This document shows, one piece after another, positions 8,779 through 16,751 of a DNA stretch of 64,000 nt (position 1 is the first letter of the stretch; each line of letters begins with the position of its first letter). The DNA comes from Ruminococcus flavefaciens (lineage in GTDB: Bacteria; Bacillota; Clostridia; Oscillospirales; Ruminococcaceae): positions 27,534-91,533 of the forward strand of contig SVNH01000014.1 in the NCBI GenBank assembly GCA_015067005.1. The letters run 5' to 3'. The position numbers were made by a program, and so were the translations under genes. The notes under the pieces are model-generated. The model was given only the letters and a program-made list of their open reading frames with translations. It had not been told where the DNA came from and searched no databases.

Positions 8779-8810
8779 GGGACTCTCACGATGAGTCCCT
8801 CTTTTTTTAT
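8779..8810 (+). terminator. Intrinsic terminator after the ATPase gene
   Basis: GGGACTC (8779-8785) pairs with GAGTCCC (8793-8799), followed by TCTTTTTTTATT. Confidence 0.9.
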
Positions 8811-8821
8811 TACATAGTGCA

Positions 8822-8874
8822 GAACAGCTCCCCCGGCGTAAAGCCGGAGGCAAAGATGATCTTTGTAGCTGTTC
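8822..8874. other. Three-way-junction element (nested perfect stems)
   Basis: An outer 8-bp stem GAACAGCT/AGCTGTTC (8822-8829 and 8867-8874) encloses two perfect hairpins, CCGGC-GTAAA-GCCGG (8833-8847) and CAAAG-ATGAT-CTTTG (8851-8865). No T-run follows on either strand. It lies in the gap between the convergent ATPase and relaxase genes. It may be a structured RNA or a folded single-stranded DNA site for transfer or recombination. Confidence 0.6.
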
Positions 8875-8917
8875 CTCCCAAATGGTACTTAGTGTTGATA
8901 TTTGGTATTATCTGTTA

Positions 8918-9457
8918 TTAGTCCTCGTCATCATCGTCGTGAGGAACAAATTTCTGTTTACAAGTCCACTCGGTCCCGTTTTCTTTTCTGATAACAAGCT
9001 GAGTTGGCTTTCCGGTAATATCAGCCATGCGTTGCGCCAGACCGTAGTTTGTGGTGTTATCGGCGTAAAGCATCGCACCAGTCTTAACATCAGTTGGACT
9101 CATGGCAGTATGTCCATGATATTTGCAGCCGTCTCTGCTCTTTTCGTGAATACCGATACCTGCGAGATGAGTTTCCGTAAGAGGCTCGAATATTTTCTTA
9201 GTCAACTCCATTGCTATTTCAGGAGTAGGCGCAGTCGATTCGGTATATGAAGTCATATAGTGAAATACCGGCGTTTTATCCTGATTACCGCTGAACTCAG
9301 CCACAGTCTTAAACTGCCTGTAAGCGTTGTGGGAATTGTTAGGGTCTATACCGAATCCTTCCTTCAAGACCTGATCCTTACCGATTGGGTAGTTTACGAC
9401 ATTTCTCAGGCACTTATCATCGCCGTTAGTATGTAATATCAGCTTAAAAGTTTCCAT
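8918..9457 (-). CDS. Compact relaxase/mobilisation-nuclease-like protein
   Basis: The 179-residue protein follows the pattern of Mob relaxases (Relaxase family PF03432): a K/Q-containing early segment, VFHYMTSYTESTAPTPEIAMELTKKIF, corresponding to the 'H-x-S-F ... a-e-l-a' segment, and GIGIHEKSRDGCKYHGHTAMSP, corresponding to the histidine-rich metal site. Such enzymes nick the transfer origin and stay attached to the DNA end. It ends in an acidic tail (HDDDDED). Family relaxases usually have 300 or more residues, so this is little more than the nuclease domain. Its start lies inside the upstream ribbon-helix-helix gene (19-base overlap), a common relaxosome arrangement. Identified by motif pattern only. 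Confidence 0.6.
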   Translation of the reverse strand: METFKLILHTNGDDKCLRNVVNYPIGKDQVLKEGFGIDPNNSHNAYRQFKTVAEFSGNQDKTPVFHYMTSYTESTAPTPEIAMELTKKIFEPLTETHLAGIGIHEKSRDGCKYHGHTAMSPTDVKTGAMLYADNTTNYGLAQRMADITGKPTQLVIRKENGTEWTCKQKFVPHDDDDED

Positions 9458-9714
9458 AACTCCATCACCTTCTTCTGTATCTTTATCGCTTCTTCGGGCA
9501 TATCGTCTTTGAGTTCTTCGTACTTGGCGTTTGCTTTGTTCTGTAACTCAAACATAAGCTCAGGCGTGAGAGGTATCGGATAGTGCTCGATCCTGTATGC
9601 TGCAATATCAGAACGAGGGATTCCTTTCTCTTTAGCGATCTGATCCAACTCATCGAAGGTAGACTGTCTTACCTTCATCGGTAACGGTACTTTCTTGTCT
9701 TTTTGATCTTTCAT
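9439..9714 (-). CDS. Ribbon-helix-helix relaxosome accessory protein (MobC-like)
   Basis: The 91-residue protein carries VPLPMKVRQSTFDELDQIAKEKGIPRSDIAAYRI, a strand followed by two helices as in CopG/MobC-type DNA-binding proteins, and a C-terminal coiled region (AKYEELKDDMPEEAIKIQK). These proteins bind near the transfer origin and help the relaxase. The ORF track begins at a GTG (9723) inside the ribosome site; AGGAG at 9723-9727 is eight bases from the ATG at 9714, which I take as the start. It overlaps and precedes the relaxase gene in the same operon. Confidence 0.65.
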   Translation of the reverse strand: MKDQKDKKVPLPMKVRQSTFDELDQIAKEKGIPRSDIAAYRIEHYPIPLTPELMFELQNKANAKYEELKDDMPEEAIKIQKKVMELWKLLS

Positions 9715-10201
9715 GTTGACCACTCCTGTGTAAGTATTATTCCGAATACGTATGATGTAGTTGAAGTTGTATCTGATATTAGTTATCTGAGAATATTACA
9801 GGTGAATCAGGTAGTTAAGACTGTTTAGATCATTTAGTAATAATATATAATATATTACAGGATATTAGTATAGAGGAAACGTATTACGGAATTACATATA
9901 TGTACTCTACGCACGCAAAAATATCCCCAGTGTATATGTCGGAGCAGAGAGAGTAAAGAACCGTTCTTTACAAAAAATATCAGAATTAATCCAAAATGCA
10001 GGCAGCAAGAAAGACGGCATAGAAAAACATCAATTTTTCCGAAAAAATGATGATTTCTGAATAGACATTTTTGCGACTGCCTGCAATTTAGAAAAAAGCA
10101 AAAGTTTTTTGCGTATACGGATAAAATTGTCAACATCTTTTAAACCCTGTTTCAAGTATCCTTAGAGTATGATAATACTATTCGTAGAAGGATTAGCGCA
10201 T
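9715..10201. other. Non-coding region upstream of the mobilisation genes
   Basis: No credible gene is seen in about 490 AT-rich bases; the 93-codon minus-strand frame at 9855-10136 lacks a ribosome site. An AT-only dyad, TAATATATAATATATTA, lies near 9840-9856. By position this is where the operon promoter and the transfer origin would be expected, but neither can be pointed to with confidence. Confidence 0.4.
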
Positions 10202-10253
10202 AAAAAACACGCCTGTACTGGTTCGCTATCAACTATCGAATCAATATAGGCGT
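10202..10253 (-). terminator. Terminator of the AAA_14 ATPase gene
   Basis: On the minus strand ACGCCTATA pairs with TACAGGCGT (one mismatch), with an inner TTCG/CGAA stem, followed by GTTTTTT. A second stem TGCCACC/GGTGGCA (10264-10288) lies between it and the gene end. Confidence 0.65.
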
Positions 10254-10320
10254 TTCTATATATTGCCACCCGTAATTGGACGGTGGCAGTTAAGAGTATT
10301 TTGTTTTGTAAATGATGATG

Positions 10321-11640
10321 TTATATGAACATAGCCAGATAATGCGGAAGCGTCAGCTTATTCTCGCTCTGTCCTATATTACCGCTGATCAGCTTATACG
10401 CAACAGAAGGCTCAAATTCTTCAATGAATCTGTTCAAGGATTTTGTTGCGGTATTGCCAGCTTTGACCTCAATTGGAGCGACATCGCCGTCTTTTTCAAT
10501 GACAAATTCAAGCTCGGAGTTGTCATCGGGCTTGTAGTAATGAAGCGTGTAGCCGTTTTTTATAAGAGTTTCAGCTGCTAAATTTTCATAAATACCGCCC
10601 TTTGCAGGACCTCTGAGCTTGCCATTCAGAAGAGCTTGCTTAGTTGCAAAGCCGTACATAGCCATTAGCAGTCCGGTGTCATTGATATACAGCTTGAACT
10701 CATTGTCCTTTTCATACGCTTTCAGTGGAAGGATAGGCATACTGGTATTGCAGCAGATATACGCCATATTCGCATCATGCAGCCATTGTACGCTGTCCCC
10801 GAATTTACGTGCAGTTGCCTTGCTTTCGACCTCTGAGTATTTGAATTTCTTATTCTCTCTTGCAAGCTGCCGCGGAATACTGTCGTAGCATTTTCTGACT
10901 TTGACCTTTTCTGCCCCTTTAGCGTGCTGAGATATATCATCAGCGTATGAAGTGAGTATCTTATCCTGTATTTCCTGCACTCTGCCAAAGTCCTTATTCT
11001 CCATAAAATCTGCAACGACTTCCGGCATTCCTCCGACCACAAGATACTCTCTGAGCAGTGCATCGTATTTTTCGTTCACCTCAGAAGGTATCTTTTCCCT
11101 TGATTCATAGAACCTGCGAAGATATTCGATAGTGTCGCTGTCGTAGCCATACGCCCAAAGGAACTCCTCAAAATCAAGAGAATACATCATAAGAGGCTTT
11201 TCGTAGCCGACAGGGATAGAATCCACCTCCGTGACCTCCTTATCGGCGTCCTGACCGTAAGCAAGTCCAAGCAGCGAACCAGACGCGATCACGTCAAAGC
11301 GTTCGTCCTGCGCTAAAAATTTGAGAGCAGTTCTTGCGTTGGCACACTTCTGTATCTCATCAAGAAACAAAAGCGTTTTTCCGGGTATCAGCTTAACTCC
11401 CGGAATATTTGCCGTGATCCTTTTATATATCTCCTCAGAGGAAAGCTCTCCCTCAAAAATGATTCTCAGATCATTTTGCATATAAAAGTTTATCTCAATG
11501 AAGCTCTCATATTCATTAGCGCCGAACTGCCGGACAAGATATGTCTTTCCGACCTGTCTTGCGCCTTTTATCAAGAGACATTCATAATTTTTACTGTTTT
11601 TCCACTCAAGAAGCTTGCTGTACATTTTTCTTTTGAGCAT
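10321..11640 (-). CDS. AAA_14 / DUF4143 family ATPase
   Basis: The 439-residue protein has the P-loop GARQVGKTYLVRQFG near the N-terminus, Walker B TLLFLDEIQ, the sensor VIASGSLLG and the C-terminal DUF4143 part, which ends in a restriction-nuclease-like motif (SELEFVIEKDGDVAPIEVKAG). Members are widespread in anaerobes; their role is unsettled, with defence or toxin-like functions proposed. GAGGG sits six bases before the ATG at 11640 and abuts the ATG at 11646, so I prefer 11640 over the track start at 11673. Single-gene unit with its own terminator. Confidence 0.88.
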   Translation of the reverse strand: MLKRKMYSKLLEWKNSKNYECLLIKGARQVGKTYLVRQFGANEYESFIEINFYMQNDLRIIFEGELSSEEIYKRITANIPGVKLIPGKTLLFLDEIQKCANARTALKFLAQDERFDVIASGSLLGLAYGQDADKEVTEVDSIPVGYEKPLMMYSLDFEEFLWAYGYDSDTIEYLRRFYESREKIPSEVNEKYDALLREYLVVGGMPEVVADFMENKDFGRVQEIQDKILTSYADDISQHAKGAEKVKVRKCYDSIPRQLARENKKFKYSEVESKATARKFGDSVQWLHDANMAYICCNTSMPILPLKAYEKDNEFKLYINDTGLLMAMYGFATKQALLNGKLRGPAKGGIYENLAAETLIKNGYTLHYYKPDDNSELEFVIEKDGDVAPIEVKAGNTATKSLNRFIEEFEPSVAYKLISGNIGQSENKLTLPHYLAMFI

Positions 11641-11789
11641 AACCATCCCTCGCTTTCGTATTAATTTTAACATAGTATAGGCAAAAAGTCAAGAGTTATA
11701 CATATAATAGTGTGTCACAAAAATAAAATATTGCATATTTCAGGCATATGTACACCGACGAAAAATGCATATTTTAGAGGTTAAAACAA

Positions 11790-11895
11790 TTTCCGATTAT
11801 TTCGATTTTGCAAATATATATAATTATTATGAATAATAATTATTATTCATTTTCAATTGAATTTTTTTCTCCATTTTCAGCCGTTTCCGATTATT
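11790..11895. repeat. 22-bp perfect palindrome flanked by 12-bp direct repeats
   Basis: ATGAATAATAATTATTATTCAT at 11829-11850 is a perfect palindrome. TTTCCGATTATT occurs on both sides, at 11790-11801 and 11884-11895. The region separates the divergent AAA_14 and DUF960 genes and lies about 120 bases before the latter, so operator or iteron-like binding sites are possible. Confidence 0.6.
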
Positions 11896-11969
11896 CTTCC
11901 TTTCGGTATATATATTATTTCAGTGACAAGAGCTTTTGTCGCCATTATATTACGAAAGGAGAATGAGCC

Positions 11970-12254
11970 ATGTTTCAGAATGACCGATACCTCACCTGCG
12001 GAGTGGACAGTTCCATACCATTGGAATTGCAGCTGTTCCTATGGTCGTGCGTAGACGGACTGCCCGAGCCGCGGGATCACTTGCAGATATTCGACTTAAA
12101 GCAGGTCGGGTGCCTTCAAAGCATCACACACCGCAGCGAGATGCCCGAATACCGTATGGAGTATCTGCTGCCGTCGGATAGTCCAATTACTGAGAAAATT
12201 TACGTAATCGACGACGGCACACATTCAACAATGCTGCTCAGCAGCGAATATTAG
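11970..12254 (+). CDS. DUF960 family protein
   Basis: This 94-residue protein matches the DUF960 pattern along its length: RYLTCGVDSSIPLELQLFLW at the start, DHLQIFDLKQV in the middle, ITHRSEMPEYRMEYLL and the end KIYVIDDGTHSTMLLSSEY. Function is unknown; relatives are small cytoplasmic proteins often carried by integrative elements and phages. AAGGAG lies upstream of the ATG. It is followed by a terminator hairpin before the amidoligase gene, so it may be expressed more strongly than the rest of the cluster. Confidence 0.8.
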   Translation: MFQNDRYLTCGVDSSIPLELQLFLWSCVDGLPEPRDHLQIFDLKQVGCLQSITHRSEMPEYRMEYLLPSDSPITEKIYVIDDGTHSTMLLSSEY

Positions 12255-12267
12255 AACGAAACTTACG

Positions 12268-12293
12268 CCGCTCCTCTCGGGAGCGGTCTTTTT
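12268..12293 (+). terminator. Terminator between DUF960 and amidoligase genes
   Basis: CCGCTCC pairs with GGAGCGG around a TCTCG loop, followed by TCTTTTT. Since no promoter is visible before the next gene, read-through probably occurs. Confidence 0.75.
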
Positions 12294-12314
12294 ATGTCTG
12301 AACGGAGGTCAAAT

Positions 12315-13421
12315 ATGGAAGAAAAGAATAACGGAAATGCGCTGTATTGCAGTCATTGCGGCGCGTTGATAGGTGAAAACGAGGACTATGAAGAAGTGCA
12401 GGGCGAGGTCGTATGTATGGATTGCGTGGAGCGGCACACTGTCAGATGCGACTCCTGCTCCGAGCTGATATTTGAAAGCGACAGCATAAGCGATGAGTAC
12501 ACCACGCTGTGCGAGCACTGCGCAGAAAATTACTATCGGAGATGCCGTGAATGCAATTGTCTAGTCCACGATGATGCAGTTTACTGGGAAAACGACAATC
12601 CGTATTGCAGCGAATGCTACCACGATATCCAGCACTCGATACACGAATACAATTACAAGCCGGAGCCGGTATTCTTTGGCGATTCTGACCGATATTTCGG
12701 AGTTGAGTTAGAAATAGACGGAGCAGGCAAAGACGATGATAACGCCAATGAACTGCTTTCTGTTGCCAACAAAAATGATACCGAGCACATCTATGTCAAG
12801 TCGGACGGTTCGTTAGATGACGGCATTGAGCTGGTCTCGTTCCCAATGTCATTAAATTACCATAAGCAATTCTGCTGGGAGGAAATAATGCGTAAAGCTA
12901 TCGCTCTCGGATACCGAAGTCATCAGACTTCGACTTGTGGACTTCATTGCCATGTGAACCGCTCCTGCTTCGGCGATACCCGCGAGGAGCAGGATTTGGT
13001 CATTTCTAGGATACTGTTCTTTGTGGAAAAACACTGGGCTGAACTGCTGAAATTCAGCCGCAGAAGCGAGTACAGCATCAATCGCTGGGCTGCACGATAC
13101 GGCTACGAACGCACCGGTAGGGACATACTTGAAAAGGCGAAAAAAGGCAATCTTGGAAGATATGCGGCGGTCAATCTGCAAAATTATGCGACAATAGAAT
13201 TTCGCCTGTTTCGCGGCACTTTGAAGTACAACACGCTCATCGCCGCACTGGAACTGGTAGACAAAATATGCGATGTTGCTCTTGATTATTCGGACGAAGA
13301 AATCGAGAAACAATCGTGGTCGGAATTCGTCGGAACGATAACGGAACCGGAGCTCATCACATACTTAAAAGAACGAAAGCTTTACGTGAACGAAGACGTT
13401 GAATCGGAGGTTGAAATGTAA
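12315..13421 (+). CDS. Amidoligase-family protein with N-terminal zinc ribbons
   Basis: Residues 1-110 contain repeated CxxC pairs (YCSHCGALIG, VCMDC, RCDSCSELI, LCEHC, RCREC, YCSEC), probably binding three zincs. Residues 120-350 show the amidoligase (glutamine-synthetase-like COOH-NH2 ligase) motifs: YFGVELEID, VKSDGSLDDGIELVSFP, STCGLHCHVNRS and ATIEFRLFRGTL. The fold joins a carboxylate to an amine using ATP. Related enzymes often sit beside class II amidotransferases, exactly as here, and are predicted to modify peptides or wall components. The ATG at 12315 follows GGAGG and is preferred to 12294. Its stop overlaps the next start (TAATG). Confidence 0.85.
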   Translation: MEEKNNGNALYCSHCGALIGENEDYEEVQGEVVCMDCVERHTVRCDSCSELIFESDSISDEYTTLCEHCAENYYRRCRECNCLVHDDAVYWENDNPYCSECYHDIQHSIHEYNYKPEPVFFGDSDRYFGVELEIDGAGKDDDNANELLSVANKNDTEHIYVKSDGSLDDGIELVSFPMSLNYHKQFCWEEIMRKAIALGYRSHQTSTCGLHCHVNRSCFGDTREEQDLVISRILFFVEKHWAELLKFSRRSEYSINRWAARYGYERTGRDILEKAKKGNLGRYAAVNLQNYATIEFRLFRGTLKYNTLIAALELVDKICDVALDYSDEEIEKQSWSEFVGTITEPELITYLKERKLYVNEDVESEVEM

Positions 13422-13600
13422 TGAAAACAACAGATTTAATCAAAGCGATACCGGCAGGAAGTCCCGCCGGCGAGATACTGAAAATAGCCGCGCTGATCAC
13501 CGCGACAGTCCTCATGGACAAGATCGGCGACGTGGTCAAGGAAGTCATAGACGAGGCTCAAACGCCGCTTATCGACGTTACGTACAAGGAGGAGAAATGA
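13421..13600 (+). CDS. Small protein of 59 residues between amidoligase and amidotransferase genes
   Basis: This gene is too short for the ORF track. It starts at the ATG overlapping the amidoligase stop (ribosome site GGAGG at 13406-13410) and ends one base before the amidotransferase start. The protein runs MKTTDLIKAIPAGSPAGE, then a hydrophobic helix (ILKIAALITATVLMDKIG) and a charged tail ending TYKEEK. There is no recognisable domain. Coupling on both sides argues that it is real. It could be a membrane-associated helper, or the peptide substrate of the amidoligase; the latter is speculation. Confidence 0.7.
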   Translation: MKTTDLIKAIPAGSPAGEILKIAALITATVLMDKIGDVVKEVIDEAQTPLIDVTYKEEK

Positions 13601-13601
13601 A

Positions 13602-14588
13602 ATGTGCAGTTTGTTCGGTTATTTGGATTATCAAGGTATTATGCCGCATAGGCTCGCCCGTAAGCTCTGCCAATCGTTGGCTAATTCAGCCGAGGAAAGA
13701 GGGACTGACGCCTCTGGGATAAGCTATGTTAAGGACGGTGAAATCGTCATTTATAAGCGTCCTAAAGCCGCTCATAAGCTGCGATTCAATCCTCCAGAGG
13801 GTACGAGAGCAGTCATGGGACATACTCGGCTCGCAACTAAGGGAAATGAGAAGTTCAACTTTAACAACCACCCGTTTTACGGCAAAAATCCCGGTATTTC
13901 GTGGAGTCTGGCTCATAACGGCTGCCTGTACAATGACTCCGCATTGCGTAAGGAGAAGAAACTTCCCGACACCAATATCGAGACCGATTCGTACATAGCC
14001 GTCCAACTTATAGAATCGCAGCAAAAGCTGAATTTTGATTCGCTCAGATATATGGCGGAGGCGGTTCACGGCAGCTTTACTTTCAGTCTACTTGACGAGA
14101 ACAATTCGCTGTATTTCGTCAAAGGCTCGAACCCACTCTGCCTGCTGCATTTCGCGGATATTGGGCTCTATGTTTATGCGAGCACAGAGAGCATTATGAA
14201 GAACGCTCTGAAACGAGTGGGACTTCACAAGTTCGCTTTTGAACGCATTGAGGCTGACGAAGGCGATATCATAAAAATTGACCGGAACGGTAATATCACA
14301 CGCTCCCAGTTCCAGCCTGCTCCGAACTATACAAACTTTTCTAAGTTCAAGTGGTGGTACGGCGACTATGACGACTACTATTCTGCCTATGAGCAGACGC
14401 TTATCGATATGGCGCATTGCTTCGGGATCGACGAAAATGACGTGATCCTCCTCATGGACTACGGCTACACGATTGACGAGATTGAAGAGCTGATGATGGA
14501 CTCCGATGCGTTGAAGCAAGCTGTCAGCGAGATAAAGTTTACGGACGGCGAGTACCTTTACGAAAGCTGCTGCGGAGGGATATGGTGA
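13602..14588 (+). CDS. Class II glutamine amidotransferase domain protein
   Basis: The first 230 of 328 residues are an Ntn-type glutaminase as in GlmS and PurF. The nucleophile is Cys2 (MCSLFGYLDYQG), with ERGTDASG, VMGHTRLATKG, the oxyanion-forming AHNGCLYN and ETDSYIAV. The last 100 residues are acidic and aromatic (WWYGDYDDYYSAYEQ) without a synthase partner domain. It would release ammonia from glutamine for a separate acceptor enzyme; the adjacent amidoligase is the natural partner. Strong AAGGAGGAG ribosome site; its stop overlaps the recombinase start (TGATG). Confidence 0.88.
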   Translation: MCSLFGYLDYQGIMPHRLARKLCQSLANSAEERGTDASGISYVKDGEIVIYKRPKAAHKLRFNPPEGTRAVMGHTRLATKGNEKFNFNNHPFYGKNPGISWSLAHNGCLYNDSALRKEKKLPDTNIETDSYIAVQLIESQQKLNFDSLRYMAEAVHGSFTFSLLDENNSLYFVKGSNPLCLLHFADIGLYVYASTESIMKNALKRVGLHKFAFERIEADEGDIIKIDRNGNITRSQFQPAPNYTNFSKFKWWYGDYDDYYSAYEQTLIDMAHCFGIDENDVILLMDYGYTIDEIEELMMDSDALKQAVSEIKFTDGEYLYESCCGGIW

Positions 14589-15160
14589 TGGGCAGAATTG
14601 GCTATATACGTGTATCGACTGAGCATCAGGAGACTGCCCGTCAGGAAGCACTGATGAAGCAGTATCAGGTCGAGCGCGTATTTGCTGAGAAGATGTCCGG
14701 AAAGAACGCCGACCGTCCCGAGCTGAAAGCTATGCTCGAATACGTTCGTGAAGGCGATACTCTGTACATCGAGAGTATCAGCAGACTTGGTCGTTCAACT
14801 CGGGATCTTCTCAATATTATAGATGTACTCCAGCGCAAGAACGTAACTCTTGTCAGCAGCAAAGAGAATATCGACACTAACACTCCACAGGGGCGATTCG
14901 TTCTGTCGATATTCGCGGCACTCTCCGAGCTTGAACGTGAACAGACATTACAGCGCCAACGCGAGGGTATTGCTATTGCGAAGTCGCAGGGTAAGTACAA
15001 AGGTCGGCAGCCTATCGAAATAGACTGGACTAAGTTCGGTCAGCTGTATGAGCAATGGCAGTCCGGTGCTATTACGGCAATATGGTTTCAAAAGGAAATG
15101 GGCCTTCGCGCCAACACCTTCTACCGCCGTCTCAGGGAGTACGAAGAAAAGTATATTTGA
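14588..15160 (+). CDS. Serine recombinase (resolvase/invertase family)
   Basis: The 190-residue protein has the small serine recombinase layout: GYIRVSTEHQ with the catalytic serine, LYIESISRLGRSTRDLLN, the helix-E region GRFVLSIFAALSELEREQTLQRQREGI, and a C-terminal helix-turn-helix (ITAIWFQKEMGLRANTFYRRL). Such enzymes resolve or invert DNA at short sites. GGAGGG is eight bases before the ATG at 14588, which overlaps the preceding stop, so I reject the upstream ATG at 14582. It may serve plasmid-like resolution or inversion in the island; no recombination site was located. Confidence 0.92.
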   Translation: MGRIGYIRVSTEHQETARQEALMKQYQVERVFAEKMSGKNADRPELKAMLEYVREGDTLYIESISRLGRSTRDLLNIIDVLQRKNVTLVSSKENIDTNTPQGRFVLSIFAALSELEREQTLQRQREGIAIAKSQGKYKGRQPIEIDWTKFGQLYEQWQSGAITAIWFQKEMGLRANTFYRRLREYEEKYI

Positions 15161-15167
15161 ATAAGAA

Positions 15168-15203
15168 GGAGCTGGTACAAATAATGTATCAGCTCCGCTT
15201 TTC
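15168..15203 (+). terminator. Terminator at the end of the amidoligase operon
   Basis: GGAGCTGGTACA pairs with TGTATCAGCTCC (one bulge) around AATAA, followed by GCTTTTC, eight bases after the recombinase stop. Confidence 0.8.
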
Positions 15204-15306
15204 TTGCAATAGGGTAGCGATTTTATTTGACATATTTCAAAAGCCGAAAAACAACTTGTGTGAAACAGATTTTTCGTATGTCAATAGACTATGGGCTATT
15301 GAAACA

Positions 15307-16131
15307 TCATTCGGAGAGCGCCGCCCACGCCTTGTCCACGCATTTTCTGTATTTCTCTATCTGAGAATCGCACACTATCCTGGTGCGGTTCTGCTCGTCG
15401 TATTTATAACCATACCAGAATGTCAATGTCCGCGACAGCGAGCTCATCTCCTCAAATAATTCTTTGAGGTCGGGGAAACTCAGATAATAACGGCGCAGCT
15501 TCTTGTGCTCATTTATAAAGTCGGATTTAAGCGCTTCAAGTTCCAGTTCTTTCTCGTTTTGCTCTTCTTCAGAGCGCTGAAAAGGCGAAAGATAGAGCAC
15601 GCTGCCCTTTTCATCTAAATCCGTAAAGAGCACATTGAGCTCATTGATAAGAGCCTTTAGCTCTGCAAGCTCATCTGCATTCCGAACCGGAGCAGGTACT
15701 TTCTTACTTGGTGTGGTCTTAAAATTTGCGAGTGTCTTTTCGTATTCCTTTGCAGCCGGACTCAGCACCTCGTCAACGAAAAAGTCCGCGATTTTCTCGC
15801 AAAGGTTTTCGGGAGAAATGTCCGGAATATCATCTTTGAACTTGCCGCAGAGAGTCTGAACATTCGCGGATTTCTCATCAGGTTTATTGTTTAAGTATTC
15901 ACTAAGAAATGACACTATCCCCGGTCGGTTCAAGTCATCGAGCACATCATACGCAACCGCATTGATCGGCTGACCGCTGTTGAATCCCTTGTACAAGCTC
16001 TCAGATTTGCGCTTTTCAGTTATGCACGAATCATCGTTTACAGAGCTCAGAATCAACTTCTTTGTGAAGTCAGCTTTCGTGAGCCATGCTCCTTTTATGT
16101 ACAGCTTGGCGATAAAGTCCTTGCACTCCAT
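15307..16131 (-). CDS. Hypothetical protein, 274 residues
   Basis: I do not recognise this protein. It begins MECKDFIAKLYIKGAWLTKADF, has a helical middle with FSEYLNN-like and LCEKIADFFVDEVLSPAAKEY segments, a Pro-rich linker (TTPSKKVPAPVR) and a charged helical C-terminal half (EEEQNEKELELEALKSDF). There is no signal peptide or membrane helix. GGAGGG precedes the ATG at 16131 and is preferred to the track start at 16152. It is a single gene on the opposite strand at the end of the island; a regulatory or defence role is possible but unsupported. Confidence 0.65.
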   Translation of the reverse strand: MECKDFIAKLYIKGAWLTKADFTKKLILSSVNDDSCITEKRKSESLYKGFNSGQPINAVAYDVLDDLNRPGIVSFLSEYLNNKPDEKSANVQTLCGKFKDDIPDISPENLCEKIADFFVDEVLSPAAKEYEKTLANFKTTPSKKVPAPVRNADELAELKALINELNVLFTDLDEKGSVLYLSPFQRSEEEQNEKELELEALKSDFINEHKKLRRYYLSFPDLKELFEEMSSLSRTLTFWYGYKYDEQNRTRIVCDSQIEKYRKCVDKAWAALSE

Positions 16132-16265
16132 AAATCCCTCCAGATTATCCAATTATCCTACTTCGGAATTATGCTGAAAATATGTCGATAACTACATAAG
16201 CGCCAATGATTATATTGTCTCCACTTGTGCAAAAACACGTATAAAAGGACAATTGGTTAAATCCA

Positions 16266-16294
16266 TTGATTATACTTTTTAAGCATGGTATTAT
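16266..16294 (+). promoter_or_regulatory. Promoter of the 85-residue gene
   Basis: TTGATT and TATTAT are separated by 17 bases. The resulting leader of about 125 bases holds the imperfect hairpin GCGGTACGAGCCGTGCCGC near 16379. Confidence 0.5.
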
Positions 16295-16424
16295 TGCAAT
16301 GAAAACAAACAGCGCTGTGTTTTCTCACCCGAATATTAACTCAATTGTATTTTACATCAAAACTCGAAAACAGTCAAGCGGTACGAGCCGTGCCGCATAT
16401 AATTTCCCGAAAGGAGTTGCTGAT

Positions 16425-16682
16425 ATGGCTAATAAGAAAGAGCTCCCCTCGCTGTGGGAGCGTTCAGAATACGATATTATTTCCGAAACCGAGACAGATA
16501 CCGAGCTTGTGGCGGTATTGCGTACTCGTTACAGCGGCGCGACTATTACCTGCCGTATCCCTAAGCACACGAAAGAAGAGGAAGAAAAGCTCGCCTCTGA
16601 CGTCACCTACGCCCTCATGCAGATTGCATATACCGGTCAGGATATAAGCCGCATGAAGAACATGGAAATATTGGTGGAGTGA
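16425..16682 (+). CDS. Small hypothetical protein, 85 residues
   Basis: The start is set by AAAGGAG before ATG at 16425; the upstream 53 codons in the ORF track look like leader sequence rather than protein. The product (MANKKELPSLWERSEYDIIS...) has alternating strands and a helix with a Lys/Glu-rich turn (TKEEEEKLASDVTYALMQIA). It is cytoplasmic by composition, and I know no family. A strong terminator follows. Confidence 0.6.
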   Translation: MANKKELPSLWERSEYDIISETETDTELVAVLRTRYSGATITCRIPKHTKEEEEKLASDVTYALMQIAYTGQDISRMKNMEILVE

Positions 16683-16699
16683 CGCTACATATGACGCAG

Positions 16700-16730
16700 C
16701 CTCGGGGATTTCCCCCGAGGTTTCTTTTTT
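16700..16730 (+). terminator. Terminator after the 85-residue gene
   Basis: CCTCGGGG-ATTTC-CCCCGAGG followed by TTTCTTTTTT; perfect 8-bp stem. Confidence 0.92.
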
Positions 16731-16751
16731 GCCATAATCACGAATCTTAAG

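Noticed and set aside
10264-10288. TGCCACC/GGTGGCA hairpin as a transfer origin
   Set aside because: It lies directly after the AAA_14 gene beside a terminator, so a role in 3' end formation is simpler.
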